Below, in pieces: positions 12,959 through 20,207 of a stretch of DNA of 30,219 nucleotides. The stretch is from positions 1 to 30,219 of the IMG/VR virus record IMGVR_UViG_3300028920_000202; one strand, 5' to 3'. The notes beneath the pieces were generated by a model. The model did not search any database, was not told the DNA's origin, and worked only from the letters and a program-made list of their open reading frames with translations. Both the position numbers and the translations under genes were made by a program. Positions within the stretch are counted from its first letter, which is position 1; each line of letters opens with the position of its first letter. Source of the DNA: a virus.

Positions 12959-14939
12959 ATCAACATTTAAGGGTGCAGAAACTTGGATATTTAATCAGGC
13001 ACAGAAAAATATTACTGTTACTAAAAAGGCACTTGTTGAAGTGTATAAACAGGTTTTAGAAAATATCCAAAACAAAATGAATACTTTAAAACCCGGAATG
13101 TCGTTCACAGAAAAACGGTTAACTGCAATGCAGGAGAAAATAAACGCAGAACTGAAAAGTCTTAACGCAACAAATCAACGAATTATTTCAAGCGGGTATA
13201 TTAGAAACTTTGAACTCGGGTATTATGGGAACGGCTACGAATATGAAAAATGGGTCAACTCGGTAATTACAAGTACTAAAACACATGTTGAACTTGGATA
13301 TTATCAGATTGACAGAACAGCCATTTTATCAAGCCTTAATCAGCAAATTGCAGGGGAAGCATTTAAAAACAGGATGCTTGATAATGTCTTAACACTCAGA
13401 AAAGAAATAAGGCGCTCTGTCGCTGTTGCTATGGTAGAAGGCCAATCGGCACAACAGACAGCAAGGAATATACAGTCAGGAATTCAGGGCATCGGCAAGG
13501 CAATGACAAAAAGCGTTAATCATTCTTTAATGATAGCCAGAACTGAAATGAACCGAGCGTATAGTCTCAGCCAGGAATTTGCAACGGCACAGGCTGAAGC
13601 TGCCGGGGTTGATGTTTCGCCGACATGGGATGCTACGCTTGACGGAAAGACAAGAGAATCGCATGCAAACGCAGACGGAAAGAAATTTATTCTTGATCAG
13701 AACGGCAACTGGATAGTAACTGTCGGAGGCACGATTTTTACAAGCCCAAGGGTGCCGTTATACGGGCCAGGGAAAGCAAAGGAAATAGTAAACTGCTTTA
13801 TTCCAGAAACAAAAATAAGCGCGGCAGATATAAAGAAATGCTATAAGAGAAAATATGACGGGCTATTAGTCACTATAGAAACGGCCACTGGAATTAAGTT
13901 GACCGGAACCCCTAATCACCCTGTACTCACCGAGAATGGATGGGTTGGCCTTGGCTTCTTGAAAAATGGAGATAATATAGTTAGCATGGATGTCGGAAAT
14001 TTCAATAATTCCACCATGCCCACTAAACCAAATAAATACTGTAAGCCAGCCAGCATTGGAAAGGTATTTAAGTTTTTTGATATTGTTTTTCCTAACCAAA
14101 GGGTGAGAGGGAGAAACGTGGACTTCCACGGCGATGGGAAACAAACCAATGTCAAGGTTGTATCGGTCGACAGCTTGTTGAGGAATACCAGAAAACCCAG
14201 ACTTTATAAGAAGATTAAGCAATTCTGTTTCTCCTTTTCCTATATATTGCTGTGTCTTTTCACGGGATTTTGCTCTAAGGCAAAGCTCATTATGAGAACG
14301 CTTTTTACCCCTAACAGCATCATGCGCAGCTTTAGTAAGGCGTTGTCTCTCAAACGGCGTGGCTTGATTCATGCGAGCAAACATAGCTTCACTGCGATTG
14401 CGACCTTTAAAACCTTTTTCAGAGAAGCGGTCATAGATATAAGCTCTGGAAACTCCGAACCGCTCAGACAGCTTTTTGACAGATACCCCTGCATTATGCA
14501 GCTTGATAAGATTGTCGATATCAATATGAGTAATTATTCTGGACATGTATATAACCTCCAAACTAAAGATAATACATATATAGCATATAATAACAGCAAT
14601 GGCAATAGGGGTATACTGGTACATAATTGTCGATGCAGAAGACAGAATAATCCATTTGGTGTTCAACCGGTAACAAGAACAGCAAGAACAGCAGGTGGCA
14701 CTTGGCAAGAAGTAAACGGAAATCTTAATTATAATCAATGGGCCAAAACGTTGGAAGGCCGAAAAGAAATAGAGCGCACTATCGCAGACAGGTCATTACG
14801 GGCAAGGGAATTGCGCATCATGAGAAATGCAAGAGACAGAAAACTCACTACAGCAGAAAGGCGAACATTAGCGGATATCAGGAAGCAAATTAAAGGCCGT
14901 GTGATTGGGAATATAGGGACACGCACCAACATAGCATAA
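12945..14939 (+). CDS. SPP1 gp7/Mu F-like head morphogenesis protein, interrupted by an intein
   Basis: The frame gives 664 residues; removal of the intein (residues 284-561) leaves 386, a normal gp7/Mu F length. The host protein has a helical N-terminal half, then the family motif ARTEMNRAYSLSQEF (about 202-216), WDATLDGKTRESHANADGK (about 231-249), and the final NCRC motif rebuilt by splicing (IVN|CRCRR). The protein works with the portal in head assembly. The start is TTG 12945 with GGAG (12934-12937) 7 nt upstream; no ATG is near, so the rare start is well supported. After the intein, 103 residues of basic C-terminus follow, rich in Arg. Confidence 0.88.
   Translation: MKAPKSTFKGAETWIFNQAQKNITVTKKALVEVYKQVLENIQNKMNTLKPGMSFTEKRLTAMQEKINAELKSLNATNQRIISSGYIRNFELGYYGNGYEYEKWVNSVITSTKTHVELGYYQIDRTAILSSLNQQIAGEAFKNRMLDNVLTLRKEIRRSVAVAMVEGQSAQQTARNIQSGIQGIGKAMTKSVNHSLMIARTEMNRAYSLSQEFATAQAEAAGVDVSPTWDATLDGKTRESHANADGKKFILDQNGNWIVTVGGTIFTSPRVPLYGPGKAKEIVNCFIPETKISAADIKKCYKRKYDGLLVTIETATGIKLTGTPNHPVLTENGWVGLGFLKNGDNIVSMDVGNFNNSTMPTKPNKYCKPASIGKVFKFFDIVFPNQRVRGRNVDFHGDGKQTNVKVVSVDSLLRNTRKPRLYKKIKQFCFSFSYILLCLFTGFCSKAKLIMRTLFTPNSIMRSFSKALSLKRRGLIHASKHSFTAIATFKTFFREAVIDISSGNSEPLRQLFDRYPCIMQLDKIVDINMSNYSGHVYNLQTKDNTYIAYNNSNGNRGILVHNCRCRRQNNPFGVQPVTRTARTAGGTWQEVNGNLNYNQWAKTLEGRKEIERTIADRSLRARELRIMRNARDRKLTTAERRTLADIRKQIKGRVIGNIGTRTNIA
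13866..14546 (-). CDS. Vsr/EDxHD-like homing endonuclease, antisense within the intein
   Basis: This 226-residue protein lies wholly inside the intein on the opposite strand. It begins at ATG 14546-14544 with GGAGG (14559-14555) 8 nt upstream; the frame can be extended to 14738, but that part has no start signal. An N-terminal HTH (about residues 12-40, IKLHNAGVSVKKLSERFGVS) is followed by a basic region (RNRSEAMFARM; TPFERQRLTKAAHDAVRG). The Vsr-like nuclease core comes last: GETELLNLLI (Glu106/Glu108), IPQQAVDRYNLDIG (Asp132), FPIAVEVHV (Glu141, His143), a further His148, then NAGWLTVFIW. It ends with EYRVIRGSGQL. The Vsr-like/EDxHD family is known from phage homing endonucleases including intein-linked ones. 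It would cut intein-less alleles of the head gene. Confidence 0.85.
   Translation of the reverse strand: MSRIITHIDIDNLIKLHNAGVSVKKLSERFGVSRAYIYDRFSEKGFKGRNRSEAMFARMNQATPFERQRLTKAAHDAVRGKKRSHNELCLRAKSREKTQQYIGKGETELLNLLIKSGFSGIPQQAVDRYNLDIGLFPIAVEVHVSPSHPLVRKNNIKKLKYLSNAGWLTVFIWFSGHGGIIEISDIHANYIISIFQEAKANPSILGEYRVIRGSGQLNSSGRFYSD
14577..14605 (-). promoter_or_regulatory. Antisense promoter for the homing endonuclease, inside intein coding sequence
   Basis: On the minus strand, TTGCCA (14605-14600) is followed by a 17-nt spacer and TATATA (14582-14577), with an extended TGC before the -10. The start point would be near 14570, about 24 nt before the endonuclease ATG and 11 nt before its GGAGG. 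Confidence 0.5.
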
Positions 14940-14946
14940 TTTTGAT

Positions 14947-14975
14947 TTGACAACAGTACAAACCTGTGCTATGTT
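14947..14975 (+). promoter_or_regulatory. Promoter for scaffold and capsid genes
   Basis: Perfect TTGACA (14947-14952), 17-nt spacer, TATGTT (14970-14975) with TG one base upstream (extended -10). Transcription would start near 14982 and give a leader of about 58 nt. The leader opens with a hairpin: ACCTTT (14985-14990) pairs with AAAGGT (15000-15005), a plausible mRNA-stabilising 5' stem for abundant capsid messages. Confidence 0.65.
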
Positions 14976-15039
14976 TTTAATAACACCTTTGCCGGTGGGA
15001 AAGGTAAAAACCGGTTATGATCTTTGAAAAGGATACATT

Positions 15040-15657
15040 ATGGCAGAGAAAGAAACGGCTGCAATCGTTACGCCAGAGGAAACTCCCGCCGAGGATGCAG
15101 CAAAACAGACCGAACAGGATGTTGAAACAAGGTTAAAAGCCCTTGAGGAAACAAATGCCAAATTACTGGAAGAAAATAACCGGTATAGAGGCAACATATC
15201 TAAAAAGGATAAAGACCTGGCCGCTCTGGAAAGGGAAAAGTCAGCACTGGAAAGGGAAAAAATGAGTGCTGAAGAAAAAGCCAAAGCAGAAGCAGAAGAA
15301 ACAAAAACGGTTTACATAAATGAACTGATTGAAACAAAAGCGGAAGCATTGGGACTTGATGAAGCTAACAAGAGTTTGCTTGAAGGGAATTCCGGCCAGG
15401 AAGTCAAAGAAAAAGCTGAAAAGCTTAAAGACTACAAGGCAACCATTTTAAAAGAAGCAAACTTAAAAATTGAAGCGCTTCAGAAAGAAATTGAAACCAT
15501 GAAGGGAAATATGCCAGACCCCGGAAGTGGTGATAAAACATCAGGCGGCCTTGCAGATTTATCCACGGCTGATTTAAACGCTTTAGCAGCAAAAGAACCA
15601 GCCAGAACTGAAGAAATTATTGCAGAAATTCAAAGGAGAAATCAGCGGTCAGCCTAA
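15040..15657 (+). CDS. Capsid scaffolding protein, GP20-like
   Basis: This 205-residue acidic protein is almost entirely predicted coiled coil (residues 25-150: repeated ALEREKSALEREK and EEKAKAEAEE patterns), with a Pro/Gly-rich break (PDPGSGDK near 159-166) and a short C-terminal helix ending in basic QRRNQRS, which would contact the coat protein. Composition, length and the place just before the major capsid gene match phage scaffold proteins. No protease domain is present. ATG 15040 has AAAAGGA (15027-15033) upstream. Confidence 0.82.
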   Translation: MAEKETAAIVTPEETPAEDAAKQTEQDVETRLKALEETNAKLLEENNRYRGNISKKDKDLAALEREKSALEREKMSAEEKAKAEAEETKTVYINELIETKAEALGLDEANKSLLEGNSGQEVKEKAEKLKDYKATILKEANLKIEALQKEIETMKGNMPDPGSGDKTSGGLADLSTADLNALAAKEPARTEEIIAEIQRRNQRSA

Positions 15658-15671
15658 AACAGGAGAATTAA

Positions 15672-16649
15672 ATGGCTGAAACAAGGCTAACAAATGTGGT
15701 TGTACCACGAGTATTTTCAGCGGCAACCGTTGAGCCGACAATCTATCGTAGTGAATTTTATCGATCTGGAATTATAGACATAGATGCAGAAGTATCAAAT
15801 TTAATTTCCGGTGGCGGTAAAATTTATGACTTACCTTTTTGGCAGGACGTGTCCGGGACTTCCGGTGATGCCCCGGTCGAAGGGTCAGACCAGACTGTAA
15901 ACAATTTGGCCCAATTACAGCAGGTTTTCAGAAAGCACACAAGAACAAAAGCATGGGGCCAGAATGACTTGTCTAAAGTGCAATCAGGAAGCAACGGAAT
16001 ATCTGCACTTGAAAACATGGTAATGGATTATTGGGCACAGGCGTATGACATTATCGCATTAAAATCAATGCAGGGAATTACCCTTGATAACATTGATAAT
16101 GACTCTGGCGATTTGGTCAATGACGTTTCTGGTAATGCAGGATCGGCAGCTTACATATCAGCAGAAGCAATTATTGATGCCAAAGCATTGATTAGCGAAA
16201 ACCAGGAAACATTTGCAGCAATTGGAATGCACCCAAGTGTGTATGCTTATCTGAAAAAGCTCGACTTGATTGATACCGTTCCAGATTCACAACAGGGCGG
16301 AAGGCTGTCTTTTTATGAAGGTATGAGAGTAATTCAGTCAAGGAATGTTTACACTTCAGGCGGTGTTTATTACACTTATCTTGTTAAATCAAACGCAATA
16401 AAATTTGGAACAACTTTAGCAAACTATATACCGACAGAGCTTAACAGGGAACCGCTTGACGGATACGGAATTGATCAGCTTATTACTCGTCGTACTTTTG
16501 CGCTGCACTTTGTAGGGACTGCATGGGTTGATGGATCAGTAGCCGGAACAACTCCGACTGATGTAGAACTCGCAGCCGCCGCACAATGGAACCGGGTTTT
16601 TGATGCTGAAAACATGCCGTTTGTTGTACTTAAACACAAAATAGGCTAA
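15672..16649 (+). CDS. Major capsid protein
   Basis: The 325-residue protein has the N-terminal signature of a common HK97-fold coat family: ETRLTNVVVPRVFSAATVEP, then RSGIIDIDAEVSNLISGGGKIYDLPFWQD near residues 31-59. The C-terminal part contains GYGIDQLITRRTFALHFVGTAWVDG, as in related coats. It follows the scaffold directly and no separate protease is seen, as in SPP1-type heads. ATG 15672 follows AGGAG (15661-15665). It would be the most abundant virion protein. Confidence 0.88.
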   Translation: MAETRLTNVVVPRVFSAATVEPTIYRSEFYRSGIIDIDAEVSNLISGGGKIYDLPFWQDVSGTSGDAPVEGSDQTVNNLAQLQQVFRKHTRTKAWGQNDLSKVQSGSNGISALENMVMDYWAQAYDIIALKSMQGITLDNIDNDSGDLVNDVSGNAGSAAYISAEAIIDAKALISENQETFAAIGMHPSVYAYLKKLDLIDTVPDSQQGGRLSFYEGMRVIQSRNVYTSGGVYYTYLVKSNAIKFGTTLANYIPTELNREPLDGYGIDQLITRRTFALHFVGTAWVDGSVAGTTPTDVELAAAAQWNRVFDAENMPFVVLKHKIG

Positions 16650-16659
16650 GGGGTTTTAA

Positions 16660-16848
16660 ATGGAAGAAGTCAAGATTGATCCTGAACTTTACACTTCGAG
16701 AAATCGACGGGTACAAGTTAAGCGGGCTACATTCAATAAATTGCGTTCAAGATTTGAAGACCTGATTGAATATATAGCAACGCTTGAAAAAAGGATTGAT
16801 AAATTAGAAAAAGCCAAGCCGACAAAGGCAAAGCAAAAGAAGGATTGA
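16660..16848 (+). CDS. Small coiled-coil protein after the capsid gene, 62 aa
   Basis: ATG 16660 follows AAGGGG (16649-16654). The N-terminal part is strand-like and basic (YTSRNRRVQVKRATF), then a heptad-like helix (LEDLIEYIATLEKRIDKLEKAK type pattern) and a Lys-rich tail. Genes of this size after the coat often encode decoration or head-completion proteins, or short accessory factors. No family is recognised. Confidence 0.6.
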   Translation: MEEVKIDPELYTSRNRRVQVKRATFNKLRSRFEDLIEYIATLEKRIDKLEKAKPTKAKQKKD

Positions 16849-16852
16849 AATT

Positions 16853-18049
16853 ATGAGACTTAATGACATAGATTCAAGATCAATCGGCGAATTAGTACAG
16901 GATGTACAGGATTTATATTCCCCTGTTCGGGGTACCGTTCTGTATGTTGACCCTTATGGGGCTGGTACTAATACCGTGGCATCAAGAAAAGACCCCGTGG
17001 ATAATCTATATGATATACATTCTAATAGCCTGGTTACATCGGGGCAAGGTGACAGGATAATCGTTTATTCTGGCGGTACAACTTCGGCACACACAACCAG
17101 TTACATGGATATAGAATTACCCTGGGCATATCACAATACAAGAATAAGCGGGATAGCCGCACCGACAAGACAGTTTGGCCGGGCCAGGGTATCAAACAAG
17201 GAAAGAACAACCGGAGCAATTACAACTATAGCATTTCCAACTACGACAACAATCACAGACTCAGCAGAAGGATTTTTGACGGCCGGGTTTGCAGTAGGGC
17301 AAACGATTTTAATCGACACTACTTCAAATACCAATGATGGGACTGCCACTATTACTGCAGTAACAGCCGGAACAATTACCTGCTCGGGTTCAACATTTAC
17401 ACCGGAAGATGCAGCAACCGCAGGCTCTACAACAATTATCAGCTATCAAGCTAACCTGATGACCATAAGCGGCGACAATAACCTGATTGAAAACATGCAC
17501 TTTGCTAACTATGGAACATCAACCAATTCTGTAGGAGCTGTAAAAGTAACCGGGAACAGAAACTGTTTTATCGGATGTCATTTTTACGGAATGGGACATG
17601 CAACAGCAGCCGCAAACGCAAGCGGTTATGACGTACTTCTTGACGGTGCCGAAGAAACAACTTTTATTAACTGTACTTTTGGAAGTGATACAATCATCAG
17701 GGCAGCAGCAAACGGGAACCTTTTACTTGACGGTGGAGTATGGCGTGCAAGATTTTACAACTGTGAGTTTTATTCTTATTCAGCTACTGCCGGAAAGGGT
17801 GCTGTTAAATCAGCAGATGCAACCGCTTTTTCTGGAATCCAGCTTTTTAAAGACTGTGTTTTTCTAAACTGGAACCCGAACGGAATCGCAGCTATTGACG
17901 ATGTGTTTATCGGCACTGATGCAACAAGCGGAGACTGTGTAGTAATTGGCGGCGGTTCGGCAGGATATACCGGATGGGGAGCAGCAACATATATTGGATT
18001 ACCGACATTTGCAGCAAGCGGGGCCGGTGGTATTGCTACAACCGAATAA
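16853..18049 (+). CDS. Parallel beta-helix virion protein, 398 aa
   Basis: After an N-terminal virion-linked part (VLYVDPYGAGTNTVASRKDP near 29-48; QGDRIIVYSGG), residues about 200-340 show the regular turns of a parallel beta-helix: NNLIENMHFANYG, GNRNCFIGCHFYGMG, EETTFINCTFGS, RARFYNCEFYS, FKDCVFLNW. A small beta-barrel module with GQTILIDTTSNTNDGTATITAV (about 140-195) is inserted before the helix. Such folds occur in tailspikes, fibres and decoration proteins. The location next to the capsid gene favours a head-associated spike or fibre rather than a tail fibre. ATG 16853 has AAGGA upstream. Confidence 0.7.
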   Translation: MRLNDIDSRSIGELVQDVQDLYSPVRGTVLYVDPYGAGTNTVASRKDPVDNLYDIHSNSLVTSGQGDRIIVYSGGTTSAHTTSYMDIELPWAYHNTRISGIAAPTRQFGRARVSNKERTTGAITTIAFPTTTTITDSAEGFLTAGFAVGQTILIDTTSNTNDGTATITAVTAGTITCSGSTFTPEDAATAGSTTIISYQANLMTISGDNNLIENMHFANYGTSTNSVGAVKVTGNRNCFIGCHFYGMGHATAAANASGYDVLLDGAEETTFINCTFGSDTIIRAAANGNLLLDGGVWRARFYNCEFYSYSATAGKGAVKSADATAFSGIQLFKDCVFLNWNPNGIAAIDDVFIGTDATSGDCVVIGGGSAGYTGWGAATYIGLPTFAASGAGGIATTE

Positions 18050-18053
18050 TAAA

Positions 18054-18079
18054 AAGCCGTCCATGTGGCGGCTTATTTT
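18054..18079 (+). terminator. Hairpin with weak U-tract after the beta-helix gene
   Basis: AAGCCG (18054-18059) pairs with CGGCTT (18069-18074) over a 9-nt loop that can pair further, followed by ATTTTA. It is probably a partial intrinsic terminator that reduces transcription from the abundant capsid unit into the connector genes. Confidence 0.55.
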
Positions 18080-18092
18080 AAAGGAGTAGCAA

Positions 18093-18665
18093 ATGGCTAC
18101 AGCAGCAGAAATATTAAACGGGGCGCGAGATTCTACTACAAAAGCAATAGCAGTTTTGGACGTTGCAAACAAAAAAATAAATGATGAAAAACGCTGGTTT
18201 GTAATGTATAGTGTTGCCGACCTGGGAACAATGACAACCCCGGATGATACAATAACTATTGATTTTACAACGCCGACAGAAGCAAGTCTTGAAAAATTAC
18301 GGTTTACATTTCTAGCAAAAGGAACAGCAGGCTGGAGGGTCAGGCTTATTGAAGCGCCGACAGGCGGAGCGGCAACTCCTACAGGACAATTAACTATATT
18401 AAATCACGACAGAAACAGCACGAACACATCATTAGTTACTGATGGGTCAACCGCTAATCAAGTAAATTATGATTCAACTTTAGCAACCGGCGGGGTTACT
18501 TTATGGGATGAATATTTAGGTGTTGCAACAGGGCCTTTTTATAGCGGCAACGTTCCGGCAATAAACCAGTTTCGGTTAAAATACAACACTAAATATCAGC
18601 TTTCATTATATGGAACTGATAACGATCCGGCAACAATCGCAATAGATTTTTATGATGAAAACTAA
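18093..18665 (+). CDS. Virion-associated protein of unknown role, 190 aa
   Basis: ATG 18093 follows AAGGAG (18081-18086). A short N-terminal helix is followed by a beta-sandwich-like body: WFVMYSVADLGTM, DTITIDFTTP, LEKLRFTFLAKG, WRVRLIEAP, and QLSLYGTDNDPATIAIDFYDEN at the end. The composition (Thr, Gly, Asn, few Cys) is that of phage structural proteins. It lies between the capsid and connector genes, so a head decoration or head-fibre base role is likely. No family is recognised. Confidence 0.65.
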   Translation: MATAAEILNGARDSTTKAIAVLDVANKKINDEKRWFVMYSVADLGTMTTPDDTITIDFTTPTEASLEKLRFTFLAKGTAGWRVRLIEAPTGGAATPTGQLTILNHDRNSTNTSLVTDGSTANQVNYDSTLATGGVTLWDEYLGVATGPFYSGNVPAINQFRLKYNTKYQLSLYGTDNDPATIAIDFYDEN

Positions 18666-18674
18666 GGGGGAAAA

Positions 18675-18818
18675 ATGAGAATCTACGACAAACAGGGAAA
18701 CCAAATCGGCGTACAGGACGCAAAAGGAAAAAACTTCTTTTTTAAGAAAGAAGACAACAAGAACCCGCCGAAAGATTTTACCCTGAAAAAAGCTGATGCA
18801 GTAAAGGAAAAAAAATAA
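18675..18818 (+). CDS. Short basic protein, 47 aa
   Basis: ATG 18675 follows AAGGGGGAAAA (18664-18674). The stop TAA (18816-18818) directly abuts the ATG of the connector gene at 18819. The peptide is basic and hydrophilic, with a short beta hairpin (MRIYDKQGNQIGVQDAKG) and a Lys-rich remainder. Small genes at this place are common in siphovirus head modules. Function unknown. Confidence 0.55.
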   Translation: MRIYDKQGNQIGVQDAKGKNFFFKKEDNKNPPKDFTLKKADAVKEKK

Positions 18819-19454
18819 ATGGCTTTGCTATCCCTGACAGAGTTTAAGGCATCGGCTACATATTTGTTAAACACCACAAAGTATTCTACGGATGCAACAA
18901 CTTCACAACTAATACTTGATGCTGAAGATAACTATTTATCTGTCAGGGGGAAGCCGTTTAAAAAGATTACCGGAACATATACAAGCGGAAGCGCTGAAAT
19001 ATCAGAAATCCCGGCTTATGATATGGTCGGACTTGCCAAAGGACAAAAAGTTGCTGATGATAATATCAGAGGAGAAATTATTGATATAGATACGGACAAT
19101 TCAACTATAACGCTAAATTCAAACGCAACTGATGACGGCGATGCTGTTGAGTTATTTGTTTACCCGGAGCAATCTTTAAACGTTGCAATCAGGCTTGTAA
19201 ACTTTTTACGGAATCAATATTTAGGGGATGAAACCAAAAAAGCAGAAGCTATTGAAAAACACTCTTGGACAAATTGGGGGCCAATGGATACAAAATACGG
19301 AATACCTAAATCTATATCAAGCCGTATAAAATCTTTTGCACACATCCAGGAAGGACAAAAAACGGGACAGGGATATTATAAGGGGCAGGAAGAAATTTCA
19401 GTCTCAGACCAGGATACAGTCATAATAAATGAAGAGGTGACCGTAACAGAATAG
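18819..19454 (+). CDS. Head-tail adaptor (connector) protein with inserted beta module
   Basis: The N-terminus (LLSLTEFKASATYLLNTTKY, residues 3-22) and the later helices (SLNVAIRLVNFLRNQYLG; GIPKSISSRIKSF) fit an SPP1 gp15/HK97 gp6-like adaptor that binds under the portal. Between them, about residues 49-108 form a beta module: GTYTSGSAEISEIPAYDMV, then GLAKGQKVADDNIRGEIIDI and STITLNSNATDDGDAVELF. At 211 residues it is about twice the size of minimal adaptors because of this insertion and a long acidic tail. Position before the stopper gene supports the call. Confidence 0.7.
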   Translation: MALLSLTEFKASATYLLNTTKYSTDATTSQLILDAEDNYLSVRGKPFKKITGTYTSGSAEISEIPAYDMVGLAKGQKVADDNIRGEIIDIDTDNSTITLNSNATDDGDAVELFVYPEQSLNVAIRLVNFLRNQYLGDETKKAEAIEKHSWTNWGPMDTKYGIPKSISSRIKSFAHIQEGQKTGQGYYKGQEEISVSDQDTVIINEEVTVTE

Positions 19455-19464
19455 GGGGCGAGAG

Positions 19465-19815
19465 GTGAGCCTTGCAGGACTATTAAACGAAACACTTTAT
19501 ATCTACCGCCAAGCAGCCGGGACAAATTACCCATTTAATGATGGAACGTGGTCATTGGTTGCAACCCTCCCTTGTTATGTATCAGACGAGACAATCAAAT
19601 CATTAAATGAAGACGGTGTGCTGCAGGAAGTGAATTTAACTCGTTTTCGTATTGAACCGTATTCATTCCAGAAAAACGATGAAATTTATTATAACAGTCT
19701 TTTTTGGGAGCGGCTTAGTTATGAAGAATTCGACAGACTTGGCCGTGAAGCTGTTATACGGTGTCAGGTTATGAATTTGAACGCTGCACAGATAGCCGAA
19801 AGGATTGGCTCATGA
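19465..19815 (+). CDS. Head-tail joining protein (stopper), SPP1 gp16-like
   Basis: GTG 19465 follows AGGGGG (19453-19458). The 116-residue protein has the head-closure pattern ETLYIYRQAAGTNYPFNDGTW, TLPCYVSDETI, VNLTRFRIEPYSFQKNDEIYY and REAVIRCQVMN, a small beta-barrel as in the Phage_H_T_join family. It seals the portal channel after packaging. Its stop overlaps the next ATG (19812) as ATGA. No ATG near the start competes with the GTG. Confidence 0.78.
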   Translation: MSLAGLLNETLYIYRQAAGTNYPFNDGTWSLVATLPCYVSDETIKSLNEDGVLQEVNLTRFRIEPYSFQKNDEIYYNSLFWERLSYEEFDRLGREAVIRCQVMNLNAAQIAERIGS

Positions 19816-20207
19816 TCAATGTAAAAATCTGGAAAAATCCTGAACTTCAAAAAACATTTGATGAAGCAAAAGAAGCAGCTTTACAGGGAATGGGGCTACA
19901 CATGTCTGATGCAATAGCCAGAAATACACACCGACAAACCGGAACTTTACAAAATAGCTGGAACAGCAAAACAAAAAAATGGCAATCCGGTTTTGGCAGC
20001 TTTCCGCTTGAGAATCCTAAAATAATTTTAGGGGAACAGGAAGAAGTCAGCACCCCTGCAGCCGACAGGGTAAGAACGGGTAGCGCTTTAAATTATGCTG
20101 CTCCGTATAATGATAAGTTTGCTGTGCTTGAAACAACGGCAGACAAAGAAAACAGGAATCTTGGTACAATTGCAAGCGCACCATTTACCAAGATTATAGG
20201 AAAGTAA
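19812..20207 (+). CDS. HK97 gp10-like tail completion/minor head protein
   Basis: Start set at ATG 19812 (ATGA overlap, AAGGA at 19799-19803); an in-frame ATG at 19761 lies inside the stopper gene without a site. The 131-residue protein shows ALQGMGLHMSDAIARNTHRQTGTLQNSWNSK, the helix-plus-RTGxLxxS pattern of the HK97 gp10 family, then a beta region and a C-terminal basic strand. The family acts at the head-tail interface. Its order (stopper, gp10-like, terminator, tube) is the canonical one. Confidence 0.78.
   Translation: MINVKIWKNPELQKTFDEAKEAALQGMGLHMSDAIARNTHRQTGTLQNSWNSKTKKWQSGFGSFPLENPKIILGEQEEVSTPAADRVRTGSALNYAAPYNDKFAVLETTADKENRNLGTIASAPFTKIIGK

Larger units (their letters stand above)
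13794..14627 (+). mobile_element. Intein in the gp7-like head gene
   Basis: The 278-residue intein starts with Cys1 (TGC 13794-13796) in block A, CFIPETKISAAD. Block B is GTPNHPVLTENGW with the TxxH residues. Block F is GHVYNLQTKDNTYIA and block G ends GILVHN, with penultimate His and terminal Asn (AAT 14625-14627). Cys+1 is TGT 14628. All residues needed for cis-splicing are present. The middle (about 14160-14520) reads as basic and hydrophobic filler with no endonuclease motif on this strand. The insertion site is the conserved NCRC motif of the head protein, a typical choice for an intein. Confidence 0.93.

Noticed and set aside
14547-14738. N-terminal extension of the endonuclease frame beyond ATG 14546
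   Set aside because: The extension is hydrophobic shadow sequence opposite intein and head-protein codons. GGAGG fits only the ATG at 14546.
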